Shown: one piece after another, positions 49,191-61,056 of the stretch | Numbering within the stretch: position 1 is the first letter of the stretch | Layout of the letters: every line of letters begins with the position of its first letter | Origin: Colius striatus | Lineage: Eukaryota > Chordata > Aves > Coliiformes > Coliidae | Assembly: GCF_028858725.1 (NCBI RefSeq) | Contig: NC_084761.1 | Location: 34,564,501 to 34,628,500, forward strand | Reading direction: 5' to 3' | DNA: 64,000 nucleotides | Made by a program: the position numbers and the translations under genes | The notes under the pieces: generated by a model | Told to the model about the DNA's origin: nothing | The model's database searches: none | Seen by the model: the letters and a program-made list of their open reading frames with translations, nothing else

Positions 49191-50759
49191 ATAACAAGTG
49201 TGATGTCATAATCTTCCCAGATGTACGAGAGGGGAATTGTCTTCCTAGGTGTGGATCGTGCTACACCAAAATGTTCACCAACATTTCCCTTCCTGCATGA
49301 AGGTTAATTTACCACCAGGTAAATGAGATTACTTTGAGACCTCAGGCAAACTGAGGAAAATTACCCAAGATTTGAGTTCATGACATGGTCTCAAACTATG
49401 AAAGAGGGGAGCTAAGGATGCCAAAGTTTCCAATCTCAATGCCCATGATTGAAAACAGATGTGTTTTTGAGGTTAATAGGGTCTGAGGCAGGAAAGCAAG
49501 ATGATTTTGTTGACTGACATCAAACAACCAAAGTATTCACACACATAGAAATTCTAACTAAGCACATACTTAAGCTAGCTAGAAAGCGGCCTACTGAGCA
49601 GAAGGCAAAATAGCTCATTAAGTTCTGATGGCTAGCAAAACCCAAAAGAAATACCAGCTATAAAGCTGAATTCATAAGAAATAAAGAGAAAGGCTCCCAA
49701 ACCGTAAAATGTCCCTAGTTGGACTTGCAAACTTGTGAAGATTTACCAGTCCAAGCATAAAAAGTCTGCATGCCCAGTCTTTATCACCTGAGATCAACAA
49801 CAATGGAAATCAGAATACTCCCTCATCAAAGTAATACGCACTGAAGCCAAGCAGCCAAACAAAACTTTGCAAGCCTGCTCCCTGGAGTAACTACTTTATG
49901 TTCCTTTTCTGCTTCAAGTACTAGACATAATCAAGCACAGTTGGATGCTCCTGATTAACATGACAGTTGCCTGGAAACACAGGCACAACATAGCCCAACT
50001 TTTCTGGCTGTGCCAGTGCTTGAACTCTGGGGCAATCAGGTGAACTTGGTTGGGCTTGCAGACGTCATTTCTTTTAGCCTAAGTTTTGGCAAAAAAAGCC
50101 CCAACTTATTGGATACATATTCAAAAAGAGCCAATAAACAACTCAGGAAGGAAAAGAGAACAGAAATCTGTGTTCTGAAAAGCCATAGCACATTTTCTTC
50201 ACATCACGAGAAATAAGAGTTTCACCAAGATACTGAATTATAATGGAAGAATTAAAAACCAATCCAGTCTAGAAGCTTTCACAGCTGATTAGCTGCTGTC
50301 ACAGTACTATATCCCTTTAAACAAAAAGTAATTTCCTGACATTAGGAGATAGCTGTGGGAAAATGGAAAAGACAGGGGAGAAGACAGGGAGAAGACGAAG
50401 ACAAAAGTTCAGCTTCGTTTTGTGCTGTGTTCTTTCCAGGTAACATTTGAAAAAAAATCTTTCAGTGTTCACAAACTCATCTGTAAAATGAACCGAGTTC
50501 TGATAAGGACACCTGCACTGATGGGTGCCATGTGCTCGGTCACTTCTCCAACAAGGCCCATTTAAGAAGTCAAGATCAGTTTGGAATTAAGAGAACCTCA
50601 TTATCGTAGAATATAGTTGTATATTGGATCATATACTCCTCCTATAAGAAATCGAGGAGACGTTATTGTGGGTGTAAGTACAAGCAAGCCATAAAACCAC
50701 GCATCTCCGTGAAGAAGTCTGAGTTTATCCAAAGAAGAGTCCCACAGCTGAAGCCCTCG
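49191..50759. other. LSM6 upstream flank, no gene recognised
   Basis: A+T-rich DNA leading into the LSM6 CpG island. No recognisable exon or element was found. Confidence 0.5.
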
Positions 50760-51039
50760 CAGCACAGCCTGGGGGATCTGGGGCACTCTCACGCCGCCAC
50801 GGCGCTGCACCACCGTGCAGCCTTTCACAGACGCAGCGAGGGTGAAAGAACGCACACAAAACGCCGAGCTCGGGTGGCAAACGCTACCCAGTACACACCA
50901 CGAGCCGCAACCTCCACCTGAACGTCGCCAGCGCTCGGGACCGCGGGCTGCCGCTCGCCCCGCCTCACGCCGCGCCAGGCCCCGCCCCAGACCCCGCCCG
51001 CACGCTTTGCCGCCCGGCGCGGTGTGTCCTCGCCGCCGC

Positions 51040-51129
51040 GCCGTAGCGGAGCGGGGCGGGTCGGGCCTCGTTGGGCGGGTGGGCGCGGGAGCGGCGAGAG
51101 CCGGGAAGGGGCGCGGGAGGCGGTCGCTG
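51040..51129 (+). other. LSM6: LSM6 non-coding first exon (5' UTR)
   Basis: A near-perfect splice donor, CTG|GTAAGTG, lies at 51129/51130 within GC-rich DNA. The first coding exon begins at 52390 after a TTCCCAG acceptor, so LSM6 needs an upstream 5' UTR exon, and this is the best-placed donor. The 3' end is well supported. The 5' end is only a guess because no TATA box or clear initiator fixes the transcription start. Confidence 0.65.
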
Positions 51130-51160
51130 GTAAGTGAGAGAGTGCGCCTCAGCGGTGTCT

Positions 51161-51220
51161 GACCAGGCCACAAGGTCAGACACCAGGCCACAGCGGCTGG
51201 CACCAGGCCACAGGGAAGGG
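51161..51220 (+). repeat. 20-bp period tandem repeat, three units
   Basis: The core ACCAGGCCACA occurs at 51162, 51182 and 51202, exactly 20 bp apart, starting about 30 bp inside LSM6 intron 1. The second half of each unit has diverged. It could be a simple tandem duplication or a small cluster of protein-binding sites. Confidence 0.85.
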
Positions 51221-52408
51221 AAGGAAGTGTGGGCTGACCTGACCGGTAATGGCGGGGTGGCCGTCTGTTGCGGGCGGCGACCCCGGGTTTGGCTGCGTTT
51301 GAAACGCGCGGCGGTGGAGCTTCGCGCCGCGTCCGGGGCTTGTGTCGGCGATGGTCGGCAGAACACATTTCGCGCCGTTTCAGCTGGTTTTGAGCGCGCA
51401 GTTTTGTTGGCGGCGCGTAAAGCGAGAGAGCGTTTGCGTTGTGGCGAGTTGCTTAGCGGGGCGTGGAGAAGAGACGCAGCTGCCCAGCTCTGCGCGCTCG
51501 CTGCCCGGGAAAGCGCTGTGCCCCCAGCGGTGCCGAGCCGCGCGGTGCCAGCGGCGCGGGAGGCGTTGTGCGTGGCTCGGACAAGAAGCGACAGACCTCG
51601 CACGGCTACAGTCGCCGAAGGCAGTTGGCCACAGAACGCAAGCTGCAACAGGCTGGCACCGGGTGCCCGCGTTAGCGCCGTTTCTGTCATTGATGTGACG
51701 TGCAGAACAGCTGCTAGTTAGAGGGACATTAAGGCAGAGGTTAAGCACTACCGACTGAGAGAGGGTATGATACCAAACTGGGAGTGTGGTATGTATGCCA
51801 CACTGAATTTTTAAGTTGCAGTATCTGTTCGTCTCTCTCTATGGCTTAAGCACAGGCTTTAGTTCTAAACTTGGCCTGACTTAACTGCTTTAAGTGAAGG
51901 CATACCCTTTCAAATCTATCCTTTGTTTCTGTTTATGAGCTGAGATCAAAAATCCTTCCCTCACTGTTCCAGCACAGACTTCTGTGTACAGAGCACATAT
52001 TGGCTTTTCCTTCCACCCCCTAAAGATGTGAACCACTTACTAAGGCTTAGCTCTCCGACTTCAGTAAAACCATTTTGGCAAAAGGTGTAAAAGAGATGAT
52101 GAGGCCTTTGGCCCTGTGGGAAGTTAACAAAATACAAAGCGTGATAAACAAGGATTCTTTTTAATGATTTCAGAAGTTATAAAAATGCTGAAGGGAATGT
52201 TTAATGCTGTGTTTCTGGAAGCTCTTGTCTCCCCACCTCCACCCTTAATGTTTTGCTTTTATGTCCTTCAGTATATTTTCCTATTGAAAATATTAAGAGT
52301 CGGTATTAATACTGCCTGACTGTGTAGAGTATTTGAAGACCATATATGAGCATGTTGCTTATCCCAAGTGTTTTCTCTTCTCTTCCCAGTTTACTAGAGA
52401 AGATCAAG

Positions 52409-55400
52409 ATGAGTCTACGGAAGCAAACCCCTAGTGACTTCTTAAAACAAATAATTGGAAGGCCAGTTGTTGTAAAATTAAATTCTGGAGTTGATTATCG
52501 AGGTAAGTTGTGCATCTGTCTCCCACACTGAATAGAGTAGTTGTTTGGGGAGGCTGGAACAGGTGCATTGCTTTTGAAAAGCAAAACAATGTGATCCAGA
52601 CCTTTGGAGTGTACAAATATAGATCTCAGAATGGTGGCATTAAAAATAGAAAATAATCTCTAGAGAAACTGATGAAAAGGAGGTTAATGGTGGATTTAGA
52701 GATTAAAATCACTTACCTAAATCATTAGTTTCCTTAGTCCCAGATGATTAGGCTGCAGTTTCGGGATGATTCTGAGTTTCTAAACTGATGTTTGTAAAGA
52801 TTGGCTGGAATTACAATTCCTGAAATGGCCAGGCAGTCCTCTTTTTCACTGCAACCTGTGTTGGAGTGAACTTTTCTTCACCTTCCCATTCTCCAATTAC
52901 TAGTATGGACCTTGGTCCAGAAAAGCTTCAAACAGTAAACTGTGCTATCAGTTGTAAACCTATTATTACATGACGGATAAAAGTTGTTTACATTATTGGT
53001 TAAAAAACTGCCTAGACACATGTGGGATCAAGACTCACAGATATATGTGAGAAAGTTCAGTGTGGCTTTTGCAGCTGTATGCCCAGTTCATTTTAACAGA
53101 GTCCAGTTTTATTCTAGAACACTTCAGCCTCTGTGTTTACCTTTGTACACAGAATATAGGATTAAATGGGATTTTTAACCAGTAAATTAAAATTCTCTGT
53201 CCAGTGAAATGTCCTGGTCCTGCTCCCATTAGGTTAATACTATCAGTTTCTCCAATTTTTTTTAGGATTATCCAAGTTTAATGAAAACTATCCTGTATCT
53301 TTGTCCTCTTGTGCCCAGTTTAGACATTTTATTCTGCCGTGACTTAAGCATTCTAATTCTGATACAGATCACTATTTCAGGTAGGTTTAATTCATTTGGC
53401 TCAGCACTTGAGAGGAGACTTGCTCATGCTATGACAAAGTATCCATGTATTATGACAGTTCTAAACTGTTCTTGTTCAGTGACAGAGCAAGCAGTGCCTT
53501 CTTGTCCCTTTCTGTTCCTCTTTGATTGTCTCTCAGCTGACAAAGTTTGCAGTCTGTAATTTCTTTCACAACCACATTGTCTGAGCATTTCGGGTGGGGT
53601 TGGCGGCTCTAAAACTTTGCTGCTTCTCATTGGTCTTCAGCCTCTCTAAGTTCTTTCTTGCAGGAGAATGTAGTGACAGCTCAATAAAGTCAATTAAAGC
53701 AAGTCTTCATTTACCTGAAGATACAAAAAGGCAAGGGCAAACCAGGTGTGGGTTTTGGATGCACTTTCCTTTTCTTTGAGAGTATTGGTTCCTTCTGCCT
53801 AGTAAGATCCAGTTTCTAGCTGCTGCCGATAAACTACTCTGCTTTCCCCTTGACAAAGCTACTTTAACGTGCCTGCCGTCAGACCTACCAGGAGTTGAAC
53901 CGTGGTTCTTTTAAACACCCTTACTTGTTACTGGATTTTTTCCTTTTCCTGCCTTATTTCCCTCTGCTCTCTCTCCTTCCCACTTGATCTCATCCTGCAG
54001 TTAAAAACCTGTATACTGTGCTCATTGGAAAAATATGTTCTCTGCAGAAATGTCACCAACATTTGTAAAAACTGAGCATTAAAAAAGCCAGCATCTCAGG
54101 TTTTTGTTGCAGATCTGTTGAGATTCTCCCTCAAGGCTGTGTTACTGACTTAGTATCTATACCTCCCCCCACTGAGCCTAATACAAGTGTTGATGTCTAA
54201 CTGTAAAACGTCTCAGTTTGCTGCCAAGTGCTGCACGCATCTAAGGGAAGAAGTTCTGGCAAAGTAATCCATGATAAATTAAGATATACAATTTCAGTAT
54301 GTAGAGATGGGTACATACTTTAAAACATCTCTACATATAGATAAAACAGATAAAAGAGTAGCCAGGATGGACATTGACCATATTTAGTGTTATTGGCCTG
54401 AGAGTAAACACATGAAAGGAGGAAGAGTATGAAGCAACCATGAATACACTCTAGGAACAAAGAGTTGGAAAATACTTCATTTATGGCTTGTTGAGTGGTA
54501 GCTCAAGAAAATCGAGCGTCCAATTTTAATTTTGGACAAACTGTTTGGTTTTCTGTTGTTGCATGGAGCACTCAGGATTACTGAAATGAAAAAGACTTCC
54601 GACTTTGGTTTGGTTTGGATTCTTTGACATTTCTTGGATTTCTTGACACTTTGTGAGCAGTCAGTTTTTCCCATTTGTGTGAATAGCACAAAGGAAAATA
54701 ATAAACCTCAGACCATAACAAGTTGGCAGGAGAACTTGAATTCCTAATTATTTAATGGAAGATATTGCAGGAACACTTCTGAAAAATTAGAATGTTTCCT
54801 AGAGGAGGATTCTCAGGCTGCAGTTTTCTTCTCCTTCCCAAGAACAGACAATACGCTATATTACAGTGAATTAGATGTTTTTCAAAGAGATAGGGGGAAA
54901 AATTGTGTGTGTGTGTATGTGTGTGTGCAAGGATGAAGCTGGGAAAACACACATGCAAGATGGAGTTAATTATGCACATAAAACACCTGATAAAAAACTG
55001 TAGTAAATAACAATGGCAGTGCAGCCATTGCTTGTCTAGATCTATAAAAAGAAATATGAAAAAGTGCGGATGGTGTCCTGCATGAAAATGCTACCTAGTT
55101 ACATTTAATGCCACAGGTTCTTTTCAGGTATGTGGCGTAAAACAGAAGTGAGAAGAGACAACTTAAACTTTCACAGTGTAAATTGTCAGTCTTTTGAAAG
55201 TTGTTCCTTAATTGCTTCTTTGCCTCACCCACCGTCAACTGACAAAGTTGCTACTGCAGTGCCAGGGATTCCTCACTTCCAAGTTAATTCTTTGAAGACT
55301 ATTCTGATCTACTGACTCATCTAGCCAAGCTTGGGCTTTTCGTTTAAGAAAATAGAGGTGGTTTCTTTCAGTGCTATTGAAACACCATGCATTTGTATTT

Positions 55401-57218
55401 GTTTTTAAATAGTTTTTACCTGATTCGCTTTTAAACTCTCACCGTCTCTTCAGGTGTCCTGGCTTGTCTGGATGGGTATATGAATATAGCTCTGGAACAG
55501 ACTGAAGAATATGTAAATGGACAGTTAAAGAACAAGTATGGAGATGCCTTTATCCGAGGAAATAATGGTAACTCCTCCCCTGCACGTTACTGTTCATTAC
55601 AAGATTGTGTTTTGCTATTTACTTTACATTTGAGGAGGGGCTGAGGTGTAAGCAAGCTGCATGTATTAGTTCTGAGCTTTCTTGGAAATGTTAACATCTT
55701 TACTTTTTACAGTTTCACTTTTCAGTGTGTGTGCTTCTCTACATTTCTGTGTCCCTTTTGCCTCTAAACTTGCAGTTCTTTTAGAGAAGCATGCTCATGT
55801 CTAACCTTCCTTAGAGTTTATTTCTTGTCATTTGACAGGTTCACTCTTTTGCTCTTTCTGCCTGCTTAGATGGCCTCTGCTCCATAGCAATTTGTATTTT
55901 GCTAGGCAGACTGCTGCATCAATTTATGCTACAGTACAGATATTGATAACACTAATATTTTCTTGTAATGCCGTTGTCCAGGCCTGAATGAATGCTGTTC
56001 ATTAGTACTGAAGGCTGTTTTCCTCTTCACGAGTTAAGATTTTACCAACAGTCGCAAAAATCACTTGTACTTTTACCGTTGAGCCTTTGAATATCCCAGG
56101 GCAGTAGGTGTTAGTGCACTTCAAGGACGATCCCAGGCTGCTGAAATGACTCTGTGGTATCAGTGAGGCTGTAACAGCAGGACATGCCAGGGAGGAGAGT
56201 ATCTAAAAATAGAAAAGGTTTGCAAGCCAGATGTGAAGAGATTTGTAGAGAAGGTGAATGAAGCAGAGTTTGACCAAGTTACTTGAGAAGAAAATGGAGC
56301 ACAGGAAGGAGAAGAGGGAATGGAAAGAAACCAGAACTAAATCCTGTGTTACAAAAAGAGTCAAAGAGAACATAGCACCAGAGCGTTTAGAGATGAGAAA
56401 TAATCCTTGAATAAGGCCAAATGCCTTCTGCAAGGGATTTGGATTACCATGCTAAGGAGTGTGGTGACATTGCAGCTGGAGAATCAATTATGGAAATAAG
56501 AATTACAGAATCACGGAATCTTAAGGGTTGGAAGGGGACCTCACAGGTCCCTTCTAGTCCACCCCCCCAGCCAGAGCAGGGCCAGATAGAGTAGGTCACA
56601 CAGGAAAAAGGACCTAGGATAAAAGTTCTAACACATGGATGAGAGGCAGGAGGCCTCCTCAGGAGGAAGCTGAGCCTAGAACTCAACACCCCAGCTTTAG
56701 GCGCACAATGCAGTTTCATGTCATGCGTGGATCAATTCTGGAGTTGTCCCAGTCAGGCAGGGAGAAGATGTCTGCTGCTTCACATGTAACCATTAACTTT
56801 GACTTAACAGCTTGCCATTTCCAGCTTTTGTTGAAAGATCATTGTATTGGTGTCTGACACCTGTAATTCTGCTGCTTAGAAACTCTCTTGTGCTTCCCTC
56901 AGTAATGCTACAGGGTACCTGGCTTTATTCTCCCTCTGTTCAGCCTGCATCTGCTGGAGTGCAGTTTGGCTATAAATACTGAACCAAAGCAATACATGAT
57001 GTGTAAATTCGAGAGCATTTCTTGAAACTTGGACTTCAAAGTTTCCCAACCTCATTTGTGCTGAATGGGATTCATTACACTGGTGTTTTACAAGCCATGG
57101 AAATAAGATGGTTTAGATAGACAGGCTTCGGCACGTAATTTACAAGGGCCCTCCTAAGTGTGCTGCTTTCTTCTTTTCCACAGTATTGTACATAAGTACA
57201 CAGAAGAGGAGGATGTGA
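52409..57218 (+). CDS. LSM6: LSM6, U6 snRNA-associated Sm-like protein
   Basis: Three coding exons, 52409-52502, 55454-55567 and 57184-57218 (94, 114 and 35 nt), join into an 80-codon frame plus TGA. All introns are GT-AG: donors are GTAAGT and GTAACT, and acceptors sit behind clear pyrimidine tracts. Both introns interrupting the CDS are phase 1. The protein starts MSLRKQTPSDFLKQ and ends STQKRRM. The Sm1 motif carries D38-G-Y-M-N42 and the Sm2 motif is I65-R-G-N-N-V70, the usual RNA-binding loops of the Sm fold. By family knowledge LSM6 sits in the LSM2-8 ring, which binds the U6 snRNA 3' oligo(U) in the nucleus, and in the LSM1-7 ring, which promotes decapping and decay of cytoplasmic mRNA. 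The start at 52409 gives the canonical family length and has A at -3. An in-frame ATG at 52346 lies in the preceding intron, upstream of the acceptor AG at 52388-52389, so it is not used. The gene appears intact. Confidence 0.97.
54905..54927. repeat. GT dinucleotide microsatellite in LSM6 intron 2
   Basis: A short (GT)n run interrupted by one TATG step, lying between LSM6 coding exons 1 and 2. It is probably length-polymorphic and has no assigned function. Confidence 0.8.
56502..56610 (-). mobile_element. CR1 3'-end fragment inside LSM6 intron 3
   Basis: The plus strand reads as the complement of a CR1 3' end: an ACAGAATC-ACGGAATC start, then GGGTTGGAAGGGGACC, then TCTAGTCCACC and GTAGGTCACACAGGAA. 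It is about 110 bp and strongly 5'-truncated. It lies antisense to LSM6 in the last intron, clear of both splice sites, and resembles the copy at 49043 more than the younger copies. Confidence 0.85.
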
Positions 57219-57440
57219 AGATGCCCGAAGGAGGTTGTTTTGTACTTGTGAAACTCTTCAAAGTGATGAGCCCTATTTGAATTGTAGTTAGTAATCCACA
57301 GGTGAAATACACAAGTGTTTAAATATTTTTTTTTAATAAATGTAAATCACTGTAAGCTTCCTGAATGTTTTTGTTTCAAAAGATTGCTTCATTACACTGT
57401 ACAGAAAAAAAATAAAAGAGGACCGTGCAATAGTGCTGCA
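57219..57440 (+). terminator. LSM6: LSM6 3' UTR with two poly(A) signals
   Basis: After the stop codon, canonical AATAAA hexamers occur at 57335-57340 and 57411-57416. The first follows a T-rich run. Either could direct cleavage shortly downstream, giving 3' UTRs of roughly 135-220 nt. The exact cleavage site cannot be read from the sequence. Confidence 0.8.
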
Positions 57441-58420
57441 AGACTAATTCAAAGCAACAGCTCGTTTAATTATGCTAACAGTTACAGAAATACTGACTGG
57501 AAGGTAAGCAGGCCTGGAGTAATTGCAAGTCACAGCCCCATATTGATGGCAAAACAATAGTTTAACTGATGTTGGGAAGAGAAATGCTAATGTTTTGGTG
57601 ACAGTGACCTGTCCCTTTTGGAAAACATAGGGTCAGCTTTAAATGCCAGTCTAAGTAAAAGTCAGCAGGTAAAATTCAGCTATCCCAAAAAAATCCTGAA
57701 TTGTGGATTGAATCAAGGGATGTAACAGTGACACTTCAACCATTAAGGGTGGGGAGGAATTGAATCAATTAGAAGAAAAGCCCGAAGGGTGAAAATAAAG
57801 TTTTGTGCCGTCTAGGAAGTCAGTCAGAGGTGAAAAGCAGTCCGTCCTATGTCAGCACAGCTAGGAGCTGCTTCACCTCCTGCCTCTGTACCCCTCACCT
57901 TACCTCAGCTTGCAGTTACCTTTTTTTCCTGCATCCCTACCAAATACAATGGACTTCAATAAAAAGCAAATATAAATATAATGTAAATATAAAAACAGGC
58001 TAGGGATCTAAAAGCTTTTGTAAACATGGCCTATGTATCCTCTGCAAACAGTTCACTCTTTCTCCTGTCCACTTCCCCCCCTCAGCCTAGTACCATGTAT
58101 ATATTCTTTCTCTATGTGCTAGACAGAAATAAAAACAAATACATTAAACTTATAGTATGGGATATGCACTAGTGAGGGGGAACCTCTGCCTAGGCAACAG
58201 GATCAGAACTTGTTTGTTTATATGTTACATCAATGCTTCTCAATAATCAAAGCCCTGTGAGTAAATCCAGCTCAGTTTTACATGGAGATGTAGACCAATT
58301 AATAAATTATCTTTTCTCCTTTTACATGCAGACAGCCAAGAAAAAAACAAAAAACAAAGCAAAACCTTAATGTTCAGCTACTTCTTAGTCTATGTGTTAC
58401 TGCACTTAACATCCAGATCA
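57441..58420. other. Intergenic downstream of LSM6
   Basis: A+T-rich DNA after the LSM6 poly(A) signals, with no recognised feature. Confidence 0.5.
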
Positions 58421-59240
58421 TAGAAACATAGAATGGTAGGGGTTGGAAGAGACCTTTAGAGATCATCTAGTCCAACCCTCCTGCAGAAGCAGGTTCACCT
58501 AGATCAGGTCACATAGGTACATGTCCAGGCAGGTCTTGAAGACCTCCAAGGAAGGAGACTGCTCAACCTTCCCGGGCAGTCTGTTCCACTACTCCATCAC
58601 CCTCAAGGTAAAATAGTTTTTTCTTATATTTAAATGGAACTTTTTTGCGTTCCAATTTCATCCCATTAGCCCTTGTCCTGTTGCTAGATACAACAGAAAA
58701 AAGGGTTGTCCCAACCTCCTGACACCCACCATTTAGATATTTGTATATATTAATGAGATCCCCCTTCAGTCTCCTCTTCTCCAGACTAAACAGTCCCAGT
58801 TCCCACAGCCTTTCCTCATAAGGAAGATGCTCCAGTCCCCTGATAATCTTGGTGACCCTGTGCTGGACTCTCTCCAGAAGTTCCTTGTCCCTCTTGAGCT
58901 GAGGAGCTCAGAACTAGACACAGTACTCTAGATGGGGCCTCAGCAGGGCAGAGTAAAGAGGCAGAAGAACCTCCCTTGACCTGCTGGCCACACTCTTCTT
59001 GATGCATCCCAGGATGCCATTGGCCTTCTTGGCCATGAGGGCACATTGCTGGCTCATATTTAGCTTATTATCAACCAGGACTCCCAGGTCTCTCTCTGCA
59101 GAGCTGCTCTTCAGCAATCAACCCCGAGCCCGTACTGGTGCATGGGGTTGTTCCTTCCCAGATGCAGGACTCTGCACTTGTCCTTGTTGAACCTCATGAG
59201 GTTCCTCTCTGCCCAAGTCTCAAGCCAGTCGAGATCCCGC
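58421..59240 (-). mobile_element. CR1 LINE 3' fragment, RT end
   Basis: About 820 bp, complement of CR1, with ACATAGAATGGTAGGGGTTG at its 3' end. It runs through ATGAGATCCCCCTTCAGTCT, CTCCAGAAGTTCCTTGTCCC and TTGATGCATCCCAGGATGCC to CATGAGGTTCCTCTCTGCCC. The minus strand keeps part of the RT end ([30 protein letters not shown]) before frame breaks. Its 5' truncation lies near the AERNL region. Confidence 0.97.
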
Positions 59241-60891
59241 CAAGTGGCAGATACTCAGAATGTTTTGTTTTTTCTCAAGACAAAATTTTAAGTTAGGGTA
59301 ATGTACCTATTAGCTATTTAGCTAGTTTTTAAATGAGTTTTCTGAAGCCCTGCTTTATTCTTTGGGCCTTTTTTACTGCCTCTAGGAAACAAAAACAGTT
59401 GTGGATGGATAAACACAAGGTAATTGTGTGCATGCAACATTGGCCCATACTTTTCAAGTAGCTCTAATGCAAGCAGGGAATAGTAACATTCCAGTTATCC
59501 AAGGGAGAGAATGTAGGTTGCAATTTTTTTTAAGATCAAGGAATAATTGTAAATTATTTTGCAATCAGTAGTTAGGCTTTGCACATTAAACACTTCACAA
59601 GCCATTACAGAACACAGAAGTAGAGATGGTACTTTATAATATCCTTCAATAATACATCATTTTCTGACAAGGGTTGAAAAGGGTCCAGGATATAAGTACA
59701 AATCACATTGGTGCTGTTCTGTGACTTCTTTTTAAAAAAGAAGCTGTACCTTCAGGTGCAGCTTGCAGTTTCTGATTTGTTTTGCCATCTATGTGCAGCT
59801 AGCACATTACTCTGTGCTTTCATTCCTGGAGACTCTGGGTTTCGTGTTTTATTTTGTTCTTATTTAATTTTAATATGGTCTTATTTTTTTTCTTCCCTTT
59901 CTTCATCACCTTTCTCCCTGTCTCCACCCACGCCACCTATGGCAACACATTATGCACAGACTTTAATTTGCTCTTGGGTGTTTGCATTGCTAATGTTTTA
60001 CCAGCAGTTCTGTTTCTACAAGACTAGTTCTAGAACATTTTTCAGTTGTGATCTGCTACCTCGGTTATCTCATCACATACTAAACTCTGAACTTAGAAAC
60101 TACTGCATAGTTTATGTGTTGAGGGGGGTTTTTTAATGTATTCCAGATCATGAAGTCACTATTTACTATCTGAAGTAGATGTGGAAATTTGCATTGAAGA
60201 TTAGCTGTTATAATTTATATTCAAATTTCAAAAGTAGGTAAAGAAATCAAACACTTCAACCTCACAATCACTGACCTTTATGTACTTTTTACGAGAGTTT
60301 TCTCCCCCTTAATTCAATTTTGAGCCCTTAACATTTAAATCAAGTGAACATTTAACCTTGACTTCAATTAGGCAGTCCACTGTAGTCTGTTTTGAGTTAG
60401 ATAAAACATTCGTCTTGGATTTATTTTACTTGTGGTTTAGATTTTGTTTTTACTTACTATATTCTGTAGGACAACAAACCAGTGCCAGGTGAGTCTGATA
60501 CCGGCCAGACAGCTTTTAGAATAGTGCATGGAATGCTATCCAAAGTTTAAGGTGAATCATCCCATTATGTGTATGTAAACTTCGAAGCAGAACAGTGCAT
60601 TTCACAAACTCTTAATGTATAAAAATGACAAGCTTATTTGTCAGATCTTTATGCCATTGGGAGATAGAAACACAATAGATCTTCACACACAAAAGACTGT
60701 ATTAGATACTCATGCTCTTGTCCTTCATGTTATTTCACCATATCCTAATGCTCTTCCTCTAGTATGTGTGCATAAAATGGTTTTGCTTGTGGATCAAGCA
60801 AAATCTAGATCAGGACTGGCAATGAAACACTCTTTGAGCAGCTAAAAGTGCTTGTCCATCTCTTACCTTAGAAGAATGCACTCAAAATCAT
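59241..60891. other. Intergenic, no gene recognised
   Basis: A+T-rich. The plus-strand 142-codon open frame at 59708-60136 lies in a T-rich stretch and has no recognisable domain. Confidence 0.5.
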
Positions 60892-61056
60892 TGAATCATA
60901 GAATTACAGAATGGTAGGGGTTGGAAGGGACCTTTACAGATCATCTAGTCCAACCCCCTGCAGAAGCAGGTCCACCTAGATCAGGTCACACAGGAACATG
61001 TCCAGGCAGGTCTTGAAGACCTCCAAAGAAGGAGACTCCACAACCTCCCTGGGCAA
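60892..61056 (-). mobile_element. CR1 3'-end fragment
   Basis: About 165 bp, complement of a young CR1: GAATCATAGAATTACAGAAT, then GGTAGGGGTTGGAAGGGACC, CCTAGATCAGGTCACACAGG, GTCTTGAAGACCTCCAAAGA and CACAACCTCCCTGGGCA. It is sharply 5'-truncated at about 61056. Confidence 0.96.

Larger units (their letters stand above)
50760..51700. promoter_or_regulatory. LSM6: CpG island promoter of LSM6
   Basis: This stretch is far richer in G+C and CpG than the surrounding A+T-rich DNA. It contains GC-box-like runs (CCCCGCCC, GGGGCGGG) around 50960-51065, immediately upstream of the LSM6 first-exon donor. This fits a TATA-less housekeeping promoter. Long open frames on both strands here are expected from high GC and are not taken as genes. 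Such islands often fire in both directions, so a divergent non-coding transcript on the minus strand is possible but not shown by sequence. Confidence 0.85.

Noticed and set aside
52346..52408. Upstream in-frame ATG giving LSM6 a 21-residue N-terminal extension
   Set aside because: It lies before the splice acceptor at 52388-52389, so it is intronic. The start at 52409 gives the family's standard 80 residues.
59708..60136. 142-codon plus-strand open frame
   Set aside because: T-rich composition yields runs of hydrophobic residues. No start context, splice signals or known domain supports it.
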